64,000 bases of DNA from Caballeronia udeis (GCF_001544555.2 NZ_FCOK02000023.1:49621-113620); one strand, 5' to 3'; positions 42,740 through 52,734 are shown, counted from the stretch's first letter. Notes: a model not told the origin generated them from the sequence alone. Translations and numbers: made by a program.

Positions 42740-42960
42740 GCGAGATACCAGGGAAGCGATGTGGTCCATGTCGACCTTTCCTAATGCTCGGTGGGCTTTG
42801 GCGATCGCGGCGATAGGCGGTGATGGTAGACGCGCCACACGACAGATTAACGGCACGGCTCGACGCCGGGTTACCGACGACGTCGGGCGCGCAACGTGAC
42901 TGGCGCAGAACGTTGGGGCGATGTACAGGAAGGTGCCAGTGTTGGATAACATGGAGTTCG

Positions 42961-43371
42961 TTAGGGCGAGGCTGAGACAAATGCGTTTGCCTTCACGTCT
43001 TCCTCGAATTGAACGGTCCAAGGGATCTCGTGGCCGCCATCATAGGCCCGCGTGATCGAGCCAAATTGAACGAGGATCGAGCGCAAGCGAGGTTCGACGC
43101 CAGTGTCGCCGGCGATCTCATCTGTGAACGATACATTGAAGTCCTCGGGCACAAGCTTGGCCTGGGCACAGATGTCTAGAAACTGATCCTGCTCGCGGTC
43201 CGGTAGATCATCAAAAGTCCGGGCGCGGAGGTCGCGGAGACGGCGGTCAAAATGTAGGACCAATGCAGTATGTCGGACAGGACGACAGGACGGCACGACA
43301 ATAACGGGCCTGCGCCCGCGTCGCAAGGTAGGAACAATGTGTCGGACGGTCACACCGAAATTCGTCTGCAT
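42961..43371 (-). CDS. Hypothetical protein
   Basis: The frame is open from 43461; the ATG at 43369-43371 gives 136 residues. The N-terminal half is Arg-rich and doubtful. The C-terminal half (FDDLPDREQDQFLDICAQAK, LVPEDFNVSFTDEI, LRSILVQFGSITRAYDGGHE and IPWTVQFEEDVKANAF) looks like a genuine compact domain resembling small Burkholderia proteins of unknown function. The 5' end may be truncated. Confidence 0.45.
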   Translation of the reverse strand: MQTNFGVTVRHIVPTLRRGRRPVIVVPSCRPVRHTALVLHFDRRLRDLRARTFDDLPDREQDQFLDICAQAKLVPEDFNVSFTDEIAGDTGVEPRLRSILVQFGSITRAYDGGHEIPWTVQFEEDVKANAFVSASP

Positions 43372-43509
43372 CGCCGAGCTTTGAACGCGGCGCCCGTGGG
43401 CGCCTCTAACAGCACGTGATTTTGTCAACACAGCCCTCTCGACCAAATGCCAATCGCCCAAGCGGGGCGTCCTGTCCGCCGGTCAGGGAATTCCGTGCTG
43501 GAAGCGGGT

Positions 43510-44697
43510 TCAGTCTTTCGGACCGAGGATGCTTCTTGCGTCCGTTACGATTGATGCCGACAGATCCATGAGGTTGGAAGCGAACAGGATGGGCGTCCAA
43601 TCGTCGGCGGCGGACCTTGCTTTCTCAGCGAAGCGGCCACGCAACCGGAGGTCGGAACCGAGAAGCTTCATCCTGTCGGCCAGCATATGAACGTCTCCCG
43701 GCTCAACAATAAAGCCGTTGATACCGTCCGCTACTAGCTCGCCAGCAACTCCACAAGTCCTCGTGACGATAGCGGGGCACCGCGCGGCAAACGCCTCATT
43801 GATGCATAACCCCCACTGATCGAACTTGCTGGCGAGCACAGCGAATTCCGCGAGCGCGTAGACGGCCGGCATGTCGAGGTTCTTGACTGAATCCAGGATG
43901 ACCACATGAGCGTTCAAGCCGAGTTGCGCGACTTGCTGAAGCAAGCGATCGCGACACCGGCCCTGACCGATCAGAACCAGTGATTGGCCTATTTTGTAAA
44001 GCCCTGATTGAAAATAGGCTTCGATCACCACATCAACATTCTTGCGCGGTACGAACCGACTCACGCAAACGCAATATCGAGGCGGCAGACCGAATTTTGC
44101 GCGGACGTCGCTGTCGGAGTTGCGCGCTGCCTCAGACCTCTGTGAAAAATATTCCACATCGATGACGTCGAAACCCACCCGAGACCGGGAAAACGGAATC
44201 CCTAGCGAGCGTGCGTATGCGCGGTGCTTTTCCCCCGCTACGAGCGCGCCGTCGAACCGACGAACGATGGTCCGCTTGAGCCACTCTTTCGCCCCATACC
44301 GTTTGCCGTCGTCAGCTTTCGAGTCGGACATGTAGATCAGGAAGAATCGGCGGTATAGCACCTTCAGGATGCAAAGCCACATGGAGTAGCTCGTGTGATA
44401 ACCGAGCGTGACTACTACATGAGGGGCAAACTGCCGTACCGCATCAGATAAGCCGGCCGCAACCTTCACCCAGTGCCCACCGGCGTCGGTTGCGTCGTTG
44501 ATGAGAGTTACCGATCGAGCGGGTTCCCGTTCAAAGAATTGGACGCGACGGTCCTGAGGAAAAGCATATACGCTCGACTTCCCAAAAATCTCCACGAGAT
44601 ATACGTCGTCACCTCGCATGGACGCTAGGTCAAGCAACGCCTCGTACCGCGGCACATGGTAGTCGCCGAGATTGCCTACGACAAAGAGGATCCGCAT
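43510..44697 (-). CDS. Glycosyltransferase family 4 (GT-B fold)
   Basis: The 395-residue protein starts MRILFVVGNLGDYHVPRYEA. The C-terminal Rossmann domain has VSRFVPRKNVDVVIEAYFQS and the nucleotide-sugar motif KFDQWGLCINEAFAARCPAI (EX7E type: Gln/Trp-Gly-Leu then Glu). It has no signal or membrane anchor, as usual for cytosolic GT4 enzymes. It is separated from the rest of the glycan cluster by an 836-base gap but lies on the same strand. It has lower GC than its neighbours, so it may have been acquired separately. Donor and acceptor are unknown. Confidence 0.85.
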   Translation of the reverse strand: MRILFVVGNLGDYHVPRYEALLDLASMRGDDVYLVEIFGKSSVYAFPQDRRVQFFEREPARSVTLINDATDAGGHWVKVAAGLSDAVRQFAPHVVVTLGYHTSYSMWLCILKVLYRRFFLIYMSDSKADDGKRYGAKEWLKRTIVRRFDGALVAGEKHRAYARSLGIPFSRSRVGFDVIDVEYFSQRSEAARNSDSDVRAKFGLPPRYCVCVSRFVPRKNVDVVIEAYFQSGLYKIGQSLVLIGQGRCRDRLLQQVAQLGLNAHVVILDSVKNLDMPAVYALAEFAVLASKFDQWGLCINEAFAARCPAIVTRTCGVAGELVADGINGFIVEPGDVHMLADRMKLLGSDLRLRGRFAEKARSAADDWTPILFASNLMDLSASIVTDARSILGPKD

Positions 44698-45533
44698 CTT
44701 TTAACCTCGAAACGATAGCGCTCGTCGTGCAGGCAAGTTCGATTCGGCGCAGCTAATTTCCGCTCCGATCATTTGCGTTCGCAATCGCCATTCCCTGGGA
44801 ACCGGAGGGAACCAGCCAATCGGTTTGCTGTTCTTCTTCGCTCCGGCCCTTTGGCAATTGGAGCATGGAGCATGGTACGGTCACAAGTGGTCCCGCTGAG
44901 CAAGAAGCGCGAATTTGAACCTGAGTCAATGGCTCGGGATGGCGGAAAAGAAACACGGTACTGTCAGTTACTGGTGGGGGTCCGCGAGCCTCCATAAAAG
45001 TATCTTTCACCTTCCAATATGCGAGTTTCGCTCCGCTGAGATTCGCACTTCCCGGCTTCCGGCAGACTCGCGACTGAAGCTGCCCACTGACCAGTCGCCA
45101 GGCGAAACGCTTTGATCAAAGCCTTCGGTAACGCGGCGGAGCCGCGATAAGGTGCTTCCTTTCAGTCAAGAGATCCTGGAGGCGTAGCGAACCCGTCCAG
45201 CTGAAAACTTTGCCGTTGTGGTTAGAAGCGCGGCAAGAGGTATCGCAGGATGACGCATAAGTCGGCCACTGATTCGAGCACCATGGGGCGCGCCTCGGGT
45301 GCCAACGCGAGCACCGACGTGAAGGGCCAGTGAGTTGTCAGGCGGCTCGAAGCAAACAAGGCGCCGACCTTCGGCGTGTGCCGGAAAAAAGCGTCGTACT
45401 TTGTCAGTGGACTCTGCGACTCACGCGCCGAAGCCTTTTCGTCGACACTGCTGCAAGGTGCGCCCGAGCCGAATTGAGGTTGTGAATACGGGAAGCGGTG
45501 TTGACCAGCTCGTTCCCCGCAACCCGTTGCTGC
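44698..45533. other. Gap within the glycan cluster
   Basis: These 836 bases separate the last GT4 gene from the UDP-glucuronate decarboxylase gene. Several short frames exist, but none has a recognisable motif or ribosome site. It may hold the promoter of the GT4 gene or remains of a lost gene. Confidence 0.4.
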
Positions 45534-46520
45534 TCAGGCGGGTAAAGGCAGATCAGATCGAACCGCCGCTTCCTGCGTAAAGCGGCGGAAATAACGCGCC
45601 GTGCGATTCAGGCCTTCATCGAGTCCGGTTTCCGGTTTCCAACCTAACGTGTCGATAGCAAATCGGATGTCCGGTTGCCGATGACAGGGGTCGTCCATAG
45701 GCAATGGCGCGAACACGATTTCAGACGACGACCCCGTCAATTCGATAATGCGCCGTGCGATATCCAGCATCGATAACTCATGCGGGTTACCGAGGTTCAT
45801 CGGACCGGTTATGCCTTCCGGACTGTTCATCAAACGAATGAATGCGTCGATCATGTCGTCCACGTAACAGAACGATCGTGTTTGCAAACCATCGCCGTAG
45901 ATCGTGATCGGCTTGCCTGCGAGCGCCTGCATCATGAAGTTGGAGATCACCCGGCCATCGCATGGGTGCATCCGTGGACCGTAAGTATTGAAGATCCGGG
46001 CGATCTTAATCGACAAGCCGTGTTGCCGCCGGTAATCCACGAATAGCGTCTCCGCGCAGCGCTTTCCTTCGTCGTAGCACGCCCGCGGACCCAGTGGATT
46101 CACATGGCCCCAGTAGTCCTCCTTTTGCGGATGAACGAGGGCGTCCCCGTAGACCTCGCTGGTCGAGGCCTGGAAGATTCGCGCCTTGACGCGTTTCGCC
46201 AGTCCGAGCATGTTGATTGCGCCATGCACGCTGGTTTTTGTGGTCTGGACCGGATCGTGTTGATAGTGAACCGGTGAAGCGGGGCAGGCCAGATTGTAGA
46301 TTTCATCCACTTCAACGTAAAGGGGGAAGGTCACGTCGTGACGCATGAGATCGAAGTTCGCGCAGTCCAGCAAATGTGCGATGTTGTCTTTCGTTCCCGT
46401 GTAGAAGTTATCCACACACAAGACGTCCTGCCCTTGCATCACCAGCCGTTCGCACAAGTGCGAGCCGAGAAAACCGGCGCCGCCGGTGACAAGAATCCGC
46501 TTACGATGATGCTCTTTCAT
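45534..46520 (-). CDS. UDP-glucuronate decarboxylase (UDP-xylose synthase), SDR-extended
   Basis: The 328-residue protein has the NAD site [14 protein letters not shown] (11-24), the UXS-specific [20 protein letters not shown] and [20 protein letters not shown], the catalytic region STSEVYGD (about 119-126) and the Tyr/Lys pair in ACYDEGKR (Tyr149, Lys153). RHDV, ACPASP and [10 protein letters not shown] are typical of UDP-glucuronate decarboxylases rather than epimerases. It converts UDP-glucuronate to UDP-xylose or to the 4-keto-pentose, supplying a pentose to the cluster's transferases. Confidence 0.9.
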   Translation of the reverse strand: MKEHHRKRILVTGGAGFLGSHLCERLVMQGQDVLCVDNFYTGTKDNIAHLLDCANFDLMRHDVTFPLYVEVDEIYNLACPASPVHYQHDPVQTTKTSVHGAINMLGLAKRVKARIFQASTSEVYGDALVHPQKEDYWGHVNPLGPRACYDEGKRCAETLFVDYRRQHGLSIKIARIFNTYGPRMHPCDGRVISNFMMQALAGKPITIYGDGLQTRSFCYVDDMIDAFIRLMNSPEGITGPMNLGNPHELSMLDIARRIIELTGSSSEIVFAPLPMDDPCHRQPDIRFAIDTLGWKPETGLDEGLNRTARYFRRFTQEAAVRSDLPLPA

Positions 46521-46558
46521 GTTAGCTCTCTCGGTGACACCGTCGATTTAATCGGCGC

Positions 46559-47518
46559 TCAACTGCTTACATAACGCAGCGTATGGTTCCAGTCGCGAAT
46601 AAAGCGGTCAATGCGAAAGCGTTCCAAGGCGACCTTGCGTGCACCGTTACCGAGCCGGAGTGCTTCATCCGGATCGCGCAGCAGTTCGTGCATCGCGTCG
46701 ATCAGCGCGCTTACGTTTGTGTCGATATATCCGCTCTCGCCGTTGCGAATGACAGTCGCAAGTTCGGTGGTCGCAAGCCCGACGATGGGCATGCCGATCG
46801 TCATGGCCTCTACGACAGCGAGCCCGAGACTGGTCCAGCGAATCGGGTTAAAAAAGAAGCGATAGCTCGCGCTGAATGCTGCAAGATCCAAATTGCCAAC
46901 CTCGCCGATACCCCCGGCGGACTTTGCATCCATGCCGACAAGATCCAGTGGAACGTGCGCTTTTACGCTTGTATAGATGTCGTCGCCCAGACGCCGTCTG
47001 CGTTGCCTGAGGTGATTGATAACCACAATCCCGCGTGCCTTCTCGCCGGTGTAACGCACGCCTTCGGGAACGATCACGCCATGCTCGATCACCCTCGTCG
47101 GCGTAACGCCGCAGTCCCACATCAGCTGATTGAAATGCGTGACATGAATCAGCAGCGTGTTGGCGTCGTCAACCCAGTGGCGTTGTTCGAACGCGTTTTC
47201 CTGAGGCGGGTCATGTTCTATATAGACGCGTGGCAAGCGGCGTTGCGTCTCGCTAAGCAAGTTGATGCGGTCGTCATTCCATTGCGTTTTATGTTGGAAC
47301 AGGATGACGTCGAACTGCTGAGATGCGACCCGATCTGCCGGCATCTCGTGAACGTTGTTACCCCAGGGCAGAACGCCCACTGTGCCCGCATAACCCGGTG
47401 GATGATCGGGCTTGGTCACGAGATAGAAGTCATGATGCGCTTGCGTGAGGTAATACAGATAGTTGCCGTGGACATGCCAGGTCAGCACGCGCAGGCGTCG
47501 GCAAGGGCTATTCGACAT
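46559..47518 (-). CDS. Glycosyltransferase family 4
   Basis: The 319-residue protein begins MSNSPCRRLRVLTWHVHGNY, with an N-terminal domain (HDFYLVTKPDHPP, TLLIHVTHFNQLMWDCG) and a compact C-terminal GT-B domain (RFFFNPIRWTSLGLAVVEAM, then GMPIVGLATTELATVIRNGE). It is slightly short for the family. The start overlaps the end of the upstream GT9 gene by 11 bases, so the two are translated in a coupled way. Confidence 0.85.
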   Translation of the reverse strand: MSNSPCRRLRVLTWHVHGNYLYYLTQAHHDFYLVTKPDHPPGYAGTVGVLPWGNNVHEMPADRVASQQFDVILFQHKTQWNDDRINLLSETQRRLPRVYIEHDPPQENAFEQRHWVDDANTLLIHVTHFNQLMWDCGVTPTRVIEHGVIVPEGVRYTGEKARGIVVINHLRQRRRRLGDDIYTSVKAHVPLDLVGMDAKSAGGIGEVGNLDLAAFSASYRFFFNPIRWTSLGLAVVEAMTIGMPIVGLATTELATVIRNGESGYIDTNVSALIDAMHELLRDPDEALRLGNGARKVALERFRIDRFIRDWNHTLRYVSS

Positions 47519-48581
47519 GGCTCACCGGCCCGTAAGCGTTGCCCGATACTTCCGATACACGCATCAGTTGCTCGAACGCGGTGTCCACGACGTGTTCGAC
47601 GCTTATGTTCAGTGCGCACGGATGCCCGTACGGGCAATCGCGGAAGCCGCACGGTCGGCATGGCGGGTAGTGAGCGAGTACCCGGTGCCGCTCATGATCC
47701 AATGGCGCCCATCTTTTGGTGTCGCTGCCCAACGCAATCACCACGCTGCGTGTTTTCATCGCAACGGCTACGTGAGACATGCCGGTGTCGTTACATACGA
47801 CCAGCCGTGCCTTCGACACCAGCGCAGCCAGTCCCCCCAGCGATGTCTTGCCGGCGAGATCAACCGCTCGTGCGTTCGTCGCGAGCGCTATGCCCGCTGT
47901 GAACATGCGTTCGCCTACAGTGCCGGTCATCGCGATTTGCCAGCCATTGTCGGCGAGCAAGGAGGCGACTCGGGCGAACCGATCAGCTGGCCATCGGCGC
48001 GAGGGCAACTGCGCGCCGGGGTGAACGAGGATGAGGCGATCGGAACGCAGCGCGTAGGTGTCCATCAGCGTCTCACACTCGGCGCGGTCACTACTGCTCA
48101 GCGGAATCTCGAGGCTGGTGTCTTGCGTCTCGATGCCCATTGCGTTGATCAACGCGGTATAGCGCAGGATCTCAGGCAGCGTGTCGGGCCAGCTAACAAA
48201 AATACCGTTCCTCGGCGCTTCCCCGGCTTGTGCGAAACCGGCATTGGCGAGCGCGCCCATTTTCTGGACGATCTCGTTCGCAATGCCGCCGCTTCCATGC
48301 ATCTGAATCGCGAGATCGAAACGACGTTTGCGCATTGCTTCCCAAAAGCCTTCGAGATGGTCGTCGGTCTCCGCTTGCTCGGGAAACCCGACTGCGCCGG
48401 GGAAGACGATCAACTCATCGACGAGATGCGCATAGCGCTCCACGAAACTTCGCGCCCACGGAAGACCGATCAGGACGATGCGCGCATCGGGCTTTGCTCG
48501 TCGTAAGGCACGTAGCGCCGGCACGGCACATAACATATCGCCGAGTTGAAGCGCGCGGAAGATCGCGATGTTCTCGCTCAT
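47508..48581 (-). CDS. Glycosyltransferase family 9 (heptosyltransferase-like) with C-terminal Cys motif
   Basis: From the ATG at 48579-48581 the protein has 357 residues (MSENIAIFRALQLGDMLCAV). The GT9 landmarks are LQLGDMLCAVPALRALRRAK, ILVHPGAQLPSRRWPADRFA and VVCNDTGMSHVAVAMKTRSV. GT9 enzymes usually use ADP-heptose as donor. The C-terminus carries CRPCGFRDCPYGHPC (Cys308, 311, 316, 322), also present in the second GT9 of this cluster and possibly metal-binding. The ATG overlaps the upstream GT2 stop (ATGA), so the genes are coupled. A longer frame to 48740 lies inside the GT2 gene. Confidence 0.85.
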   Translation of the reverse strand: MSENIAIFRALQLGDMLCAVPALRALRRAKPDARIVLIGLPWARSFVERYAHLVDELIVFPGAVGFPEQAETDDHLEGFWEAMRKRRFDLAIQMHGSGGIANEIVQKMGALANAGFAQAGEAPRNGIFVSWPDTLPEILRYTALINAMGIETQDTSLEIPLSSSDRAECETLMDTYALRSDRLILVHPGAQLPSRRWPADRFARVASLLADNGWQIAMTGTVGERMFTAGIALATNARAVDLAGKTSLGGLAALVSKARLVVCNDTGMSHVAVAMKTRSVVIALGSDTKRWAPLDHERHRVLAHYPPCRPCGFRDCPYGHPCALNISVEHVVDTAFEQLMRVSEVSGNAYGPVSHVE

Positions 48582-49645
48582 AGGAAAAACACCCTGAACT
48601 TGAACGCCCCGAAAAGGCGCCAATAGATGGAAAGAAATGGAATAAGCACCGATGTACACGCCATTTCGACTACGTGAGCTGGCCCGCGAGACGTATGGGA
48701 TAGCCGCTTGACGCAGAACCAGGCGGTCATTACGAGCCACGCTGCGGCTGCACAGCCCGCTACGCGCGCATCACCCCAAGCCGCGGCGTACAACAAAACG
48801 ATCACTGCGATGACGATGGCGTAGTACAACAGCGGGGGCCTGCGTCGAATACGGCGCTTATAGAACAGTGGGTATTTTTTATAAAGCAGTGCGTCAAACT
48901 GACTCTTTTTTTGCTGCGATAAACTCACGCCCCACCGTGCCGGCCGGACCGGGTGCAAGACGATCGCGTCGTCGGCGCGGGAGATCGGAATGCCTGCTTT
49001 CATGAGCGCGAACTGCAAATCGGAGTCCTCGCGCCACGCTGATGTAAAGCGCGCGTCGAAACCCCCGATCCGTTCAAGTGCCGCACGATCCATGAACGCG
49101 TTGGCAGTCGCAAACTCCGCGTGCGCGAGGCCTGCGGCGTCGGTTTCGTAGTCCGTGGGACGCTTGCCAAGCGGTACGATGATACGGCCCGATACCACGC
49201 CAGCGCCGGCAGTCAGCTCTTTCGCGCCCGATGCTAACCAGCGTGCGTCAGGCTGGGTATCATCGTCGGTGAACGCGATGCTGGCCGCACGCGAGAGTCG
49301 CCATCCGGCGTTGCGCGCGCCCGCCGGACCCTGCGTTGCCGTCACGGGCACAAAGCGCACCAGCGGCCCGCTCGCCGCGTGTACCCGCGCGATACGCTCA
49401 ACGCATGCGCGGGTCGCATCGTCGGGACCGTCGTCGCAGACGATGATCTCAAACCGAGCCGGGTCGTAATCCTGCGTCAGCAGCGACGCGAGGCAGCGCT
49501 CGAGCATTGCAGGACGGTGGTAGGTCGGAACAACCACGGAGATATCGGGCGTCCGTGCTATCGGCGAATCGATTGCCATCCCGTCAGATTTACTGCGGAG
49601 TTGGTCGAAGGCATCTGCTGCAAGCGTGCTTACGAGTGTGCTCAT
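48578..49645 (-). CDS. Glycosyltransferase family 2 with C-terminal membrane helices
   Basis: The 355-residue protein has a GT-A domain at about residues 33-250: DISVVVPTYHRPAMLERCLA, EIIVCDDGPDD, then AFTDDDTQPDARWL with the DXD-like Asp cluster. AWREDSDLQF carries the usual ED base motif. Two or three hydrophobic segments follow (LLYYAIVIAVIVLLYAAAW, AAAAWLVMTAWFC). It works at the inner face of the cytoplasmic membrane, likely on a lipid-linked acceptor. Both ends overlap neighbours by four bases. Confidence 0.9.
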   Translation of the reverse strand: MSTLVSTLAADAFDQLRSKSDGMAIDSPIARTPDISVVVPTYHRPAMLERCLASLLTQDYDPARFEIIVCDDGPDDATRACVERIARVHAASGPLVRFVPVTATQGPAGARNAGWRLSRAASIAFTDDDTQPDARWLASGAKELTAGAGVVSGRIIVPLGKRPTDYETDAAGLAHAEFATANAFMDRAALERIGGFDARFTSAWREDSDLQFALMKAGIPISRADDAIVLHPVRPARWGVSLSQQKKSQFDALLYKKYPLFYKRRIRRRPPLLYYAIVIAVIVLLYAAAWGDARVAGCAAAAWLVMTAWFCVKRLSHTSRGPAHVVEMACTSVLIPFLSIYWRLFGAFKFRVFFL

Positions 49646-51387
49646 ACCCCGGCTCCATGTTTCTCGATCAGGAACGAGCCGATCACCAGCGCATCAAGGG
49701 GCGAAGTCCAGAACGATTCAAGCGCGTCGCGCGGTGAATTCACCATCGGTTCGCCTCTGGTATTGAACGATGTATTGACCAAGACGGGCACACCCGTGCG
49801 TTGCCGGAAAGCGTCAATCAGGTCGTAATACAGCGCATGCTGGCTGCGATTCACCGTTTGGACCCGCGCAGTCCCATCCACGTGACGTACCGCCGGAATC
49901 TGTTTTTCCTTGGCAGAACGCACGTCGAAGATGAACAGCATGAAGGGTGCCGCGGCGCCGTCGACGAACCATTCGTTCGCGTATTCCTCCATCACCACAG
50001 GTGCGACAGGCCGAAAGTCCTCACGATCCTTGATCTCGTTGAGCCTTGCCTGCATGTCGGGATCGATAGGCGAAGCGAGGATGGAGCGTGCGCCGAGGGC
50101 CCGCGGACCAAATTCCGTGCGGCCCTGATACCAGCCGATGACCCGATTGGATGCGAGGATATCGGCTGTTTCGCCAACCACATCGTGAAGGCGACGGTAG
50201 GGCGCTTTGGTCCATTTCAAGAGCTGCTCGATCTCGTCGTCTGCATACTCGGGGCCGAGGTAGGCGTGGTCCATCTGCCACTGGCGCGAGCGATCGCCGG
50301 ATTCGGCGCGCTTGCGATAATCGATCCATAGTGCCGCGCCGAGCGCCGTGCCGGCGTCACCCGACGCCGGTTGCACCCATACCTCCGAGAACGGACCACG
50401 GTCCCGCACGCGTGCGTTCATCACACAGTTCAACGCCACGCCGCCTGCCATCGCCAGATGCTCCAGTCCGGTTTGCTCGTGCAACCAGCCGGCAAGCTTC
50501 AACACTGTTTGTTCGAGTGTTACCTGCAACGAATGCGCGATGTCGAAGTGCTTCTGCTCGAGTGGTCCACCGCGTTCGCGTGCCGGCCCGAAGCGTTCAA
50601 CGAGGCGCGGAGCATCGACCGTATAAGTGCCGTCATGCCGATACTGCACGATCTCGCGGAACGTGTCGACATAGGCGGGCTGTCCATAGGAAGCAAGCGC
50701 CATGACCTTGTATTCGTCGGCGGAGTGAAGAAAACCCAGGTAGCCGGTCACGCTCTCGTAAAGCAGGCCGAGCGAATGCGGCAACTCGACCTGTTTGAGC
50801 CGCTTGTATTCGCCATCCGCGAATTGTCCGAGACTTGTTGTCACGCCTTCGCCGCGGCCGTCCACGGTCAACACCGCAGTGTCCTTGAACGGCGCGGCGA
50901 GAAACGCGCTTGCCTCGTGCGACAGATGATGATCAACGTAATGCCATTCGAAGCGCATCGCGCGGCCGGCGCTACGAAAGCGTTTCATCAGATGATGCGG
51001 CGCACCGTCGATCAGTTGTGCTCGCGCATTCACGATATAGCTCAAGAACAAGGGATCCCACGGCGATTCGGATGGATTGGCGGGTGGCTTGAGCCCTGGT
51101 TCGAGCGGCAGTTCGATCGTGGCGCCCACGCGCGCGGGCATGGAGGAAAGCAGCTTTGGATCATAGGAATACGCGACATGATCAATATCAGCGAGTTCGA
51201 TGCCGGCTTCTTTAAGGCAATAGTTAATCGCATCGAAGGGTAGTTGCCAGGTCGAGAAAGGCACCGGCCGCTTCGCGTGCTTGATATGCGTAAAGCGCTC
51301 GTCCTCGGCCGCCGCAATGACGACACCATCCTTGATCAGCGCAGCCGCGCTGTCGTGGTAAGCCGCGTTGATGCCTAATGTGTACAT
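49642..51387 (-). CDS. NodU/CmcH-type carbamoyltransferase
   Basis: The 581-residue protein has the Kae1-like N-terminal domain (LGINAAYHDSAAALIKDGVV, HHLSHEASAFLAAPF, VLTVDGRGEGVTTSLG and MAGGVALNCVMNARV) and the C-terminal carbamoyl-transfer domain (GWYQGRTEFGPRALGARSIL, ILVNTSFN-like VLVNTSFNTRGEPMVNSPRD). These are the hallmarks of NodU and TobZ. It would transfer a carbamoyl group from carbamoyl phosphate, via carbamoyl-AMP, to a sugar hydroxyl. The His residues of the metal site (HH...H) are kept. It overlaps the downstream GT2 by four bases. It is the most distinctive enzyme of the cluster. Confidence 0.95.
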   Translation of the reverse strand: MYTLGINAAYHDSAAALIKDGVVIAAAEDERFTHIKHAKRPVPFSTWQLPFDAINYCLKEAGIELADIDHVAYSYDPKLLSSMPARVGATIELPLEPGLKPPANPSESPWDPLFLSYIVNARAQLIDGAPHHLMKRFRSAGRAMRFEWHYVDHHLSHEASAFLAAPFKDTAVLTVDGRGEGVTTSLGQFADGEYKRLKQVELPHSLGLLYESVTGYLGFLHSADEYKVMALASYGQPAYVDTFREIVQYRHDGTYTVDAPRLVERFGPARERGGPLEQKHFDIAHSLQVTLEQTVLKLAGWLHEQTGLEHLAMAGGVALNCVMNARVRDRGPFSEVWVQPASGDAGTALGAALWIDYRKRAESGDRSRQWQMDHAYLGPEYADDEIEQLLKWTKAPYRRLHDVVGETADILASNRVIGWYQGRTEFGPRALGARSILASPIDPDMQARLNEIKDREDFRPVAPVVMEEYANEWFVDGAAAPFMLFIFDVRSAKEKQIPAVRHVDGTARVQTVNRSQHALYYDLIDAFRQRTGVPVLVNTSFNTRGEPMVNSPRDALESFWTSPLDALVIGSFLIEKHGAGV

Positions 51388-51414
51388 GGTCGGTAATCCG
51401 GGTGACGAAGCGTT

Positions 51415-52584
51415 TCATGAGGTGATGAGGATTGCGTCGGCGGCGCTTGATGCAGAATCGGCGCGCAGCAGTCGCATGGTTGCGTCGATCACCTGTCCCA
51501 CCGTGACGCCGGTGAGGCAGGCATGATGTCCTTCGGGACATACGCTGCGATAACACCATCGGCAAGGTACGTCGTGATGCAGGACGACATGCGGCGTTTG
51601 CCAAGGCGTATGTTGCGGATTCGTCAATGCGTACAGGTCGACAACCGGGGTGCCGAGCGCCGACGCTATATGCACAGGTCCACTGTTGTTCGATACCAGC
51701 ACCTTCGCGCGCTCGATCAAGGCTGCCAGCTCGCCGAGTTCGAGCGCCCCTGAGAGATTGACGGTCATGCGGTGTGTCCCGCGTGCCTGCGCACACACGT
51801 GAGCTTCGTCGGCGCCGCCGGTGATCAGTACCGGCCAGCCGGTCAGGTCCGAGAGCTGTGCGGCGGCCTGCGCGAAGCGCTCGGCGGGATAGCGTCGAGC
51901 GGCGGCCGTGGCGCCCGGATGCATGACAATGAACGGCGCATCAAGCGCGATGCTCCGCTGCGCAAGCTTGAGGTTCAGTGATGCGGTGTCGCAAGGTGGC
52001 ACGGCCAAACGCATGCGCTGATTCGATGACAGCGCGCCCACGTGTCTGACCAGCGCCAACTGCCGTTCGACTTCGTGCCGTGTACCGGTCTGCGGTTCGG
52101 GTTCGGCGACCCAGTCGGTCAATAGTGCGTAGGGATTTTCGCGGCAGTGCGCGAGGCGTCGCGAAATACCGGCCAGATGGCACAGCATCGCGGCGGGCAT
52201 CGGGTTCTGGCTGTAGACGGTAAAAATCACTGCAGCATCGAAAGCTTCTTCCCTCAGGCGCCTGACGATCGCAAGGTCCGCGGCCGCATCAGCGGGGCGG
52301 TTGTTTTTTACCCACGGCGCGTCGTATTCGATCACCGCATCGATACTGTCGATAAAACCTGCTGCGCGTGCGCCGGAACCCGATGCCAGCAGCGTGATGT
52401 GGCGATCCGGTGCCGAGGTGCGCAACGCATGCAGGGCGGGCGTGGTCATGAGCACGTCGCCGAGATTGTCCAGGCGCACGCAGAGGATGCGTTTGATCTC
52501 GGCGCCCCACGGCCTTGCCGACGCGGTTTCGGGCGTACGGGCATGCGAATCGATGGCGATCCGGACCACCGGCGCGTGCGTCAT
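51415..52584 (-). CDS. Glycosyltransferase family 9 (heptosyltransferase-like) with C-terminal Cys motif
   Basis: From the ATG at 52582-52584 (GGGAG upstream) the protein has 389 residues. GT9 features are RLDNLGDVLMTTPALHALRT, FIVMHPGATAAARRYPAERF, VLITGGADEAHVC and VLVSNNSGPVHIASALGTPV. The expected donor is ADP-heptose or a similar activated heptose. The C-terminus has CRWCYRSVCPEGHHAC (Cys341, 344, 349, 356), matching the motif of the GT9 at 47508. It is separated by only 27 bases from the carbamoyltransferase gene downstream. Confidence 0.85.
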   Translation of the reverse strand: MTHAPVVRIAIDSHARTPETASARPWGAEIKRILCVRLDNLGDVLMTTPALHALRTSAPDRHITLLASGSGARAAGFIDSIDAVIEYDAPWVKNNRPADAAADLAIVRRLREEAFDAAVIFTVYSQNPMPAAMLCHLAGISRRLAHCRENPYALLTDWVAEPEPQTGTRHEVERQLALVRHVGALSSNQRMRLAVPPCDTASLNLKLAQRSIALDAPFIVMHPGATAAARRYPAERFAQAAAQLSDLTGWPVLITGGADEAHVCAQARGTHRMTVNLSGALELGELAALIERAKVLVSNNSGPVHIASALGTPVVDLYALTNPQHTPWQTPHVVLHHDVPCRWCYRSVCPEGHHACLTGVTVGQVIDATMRLLRADSASSAADAILITS

Positions 52585-52734
52585 GTCGTGAACTCCCGTC
52601 GAAGGATGCTGTATTGAATCGCCAACGCCCCCTCGTGAAGGTTGGCTACCACGCGGTCCGGTTCTCGGAAGGGTCCGCGACGCCACATCGACTCGTTGCC
52701 GTTGTCAACTCACCACGCTTGCGCATCCGGCGCG

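Noticed and set aside
46583..48506. Two long plus-strand frames (439 and 347 codons)
   Set aside because: Both are antisense to the GT4 and GT9 genes of the glycan cluster, whose minus-strand translations contain the family motifs.
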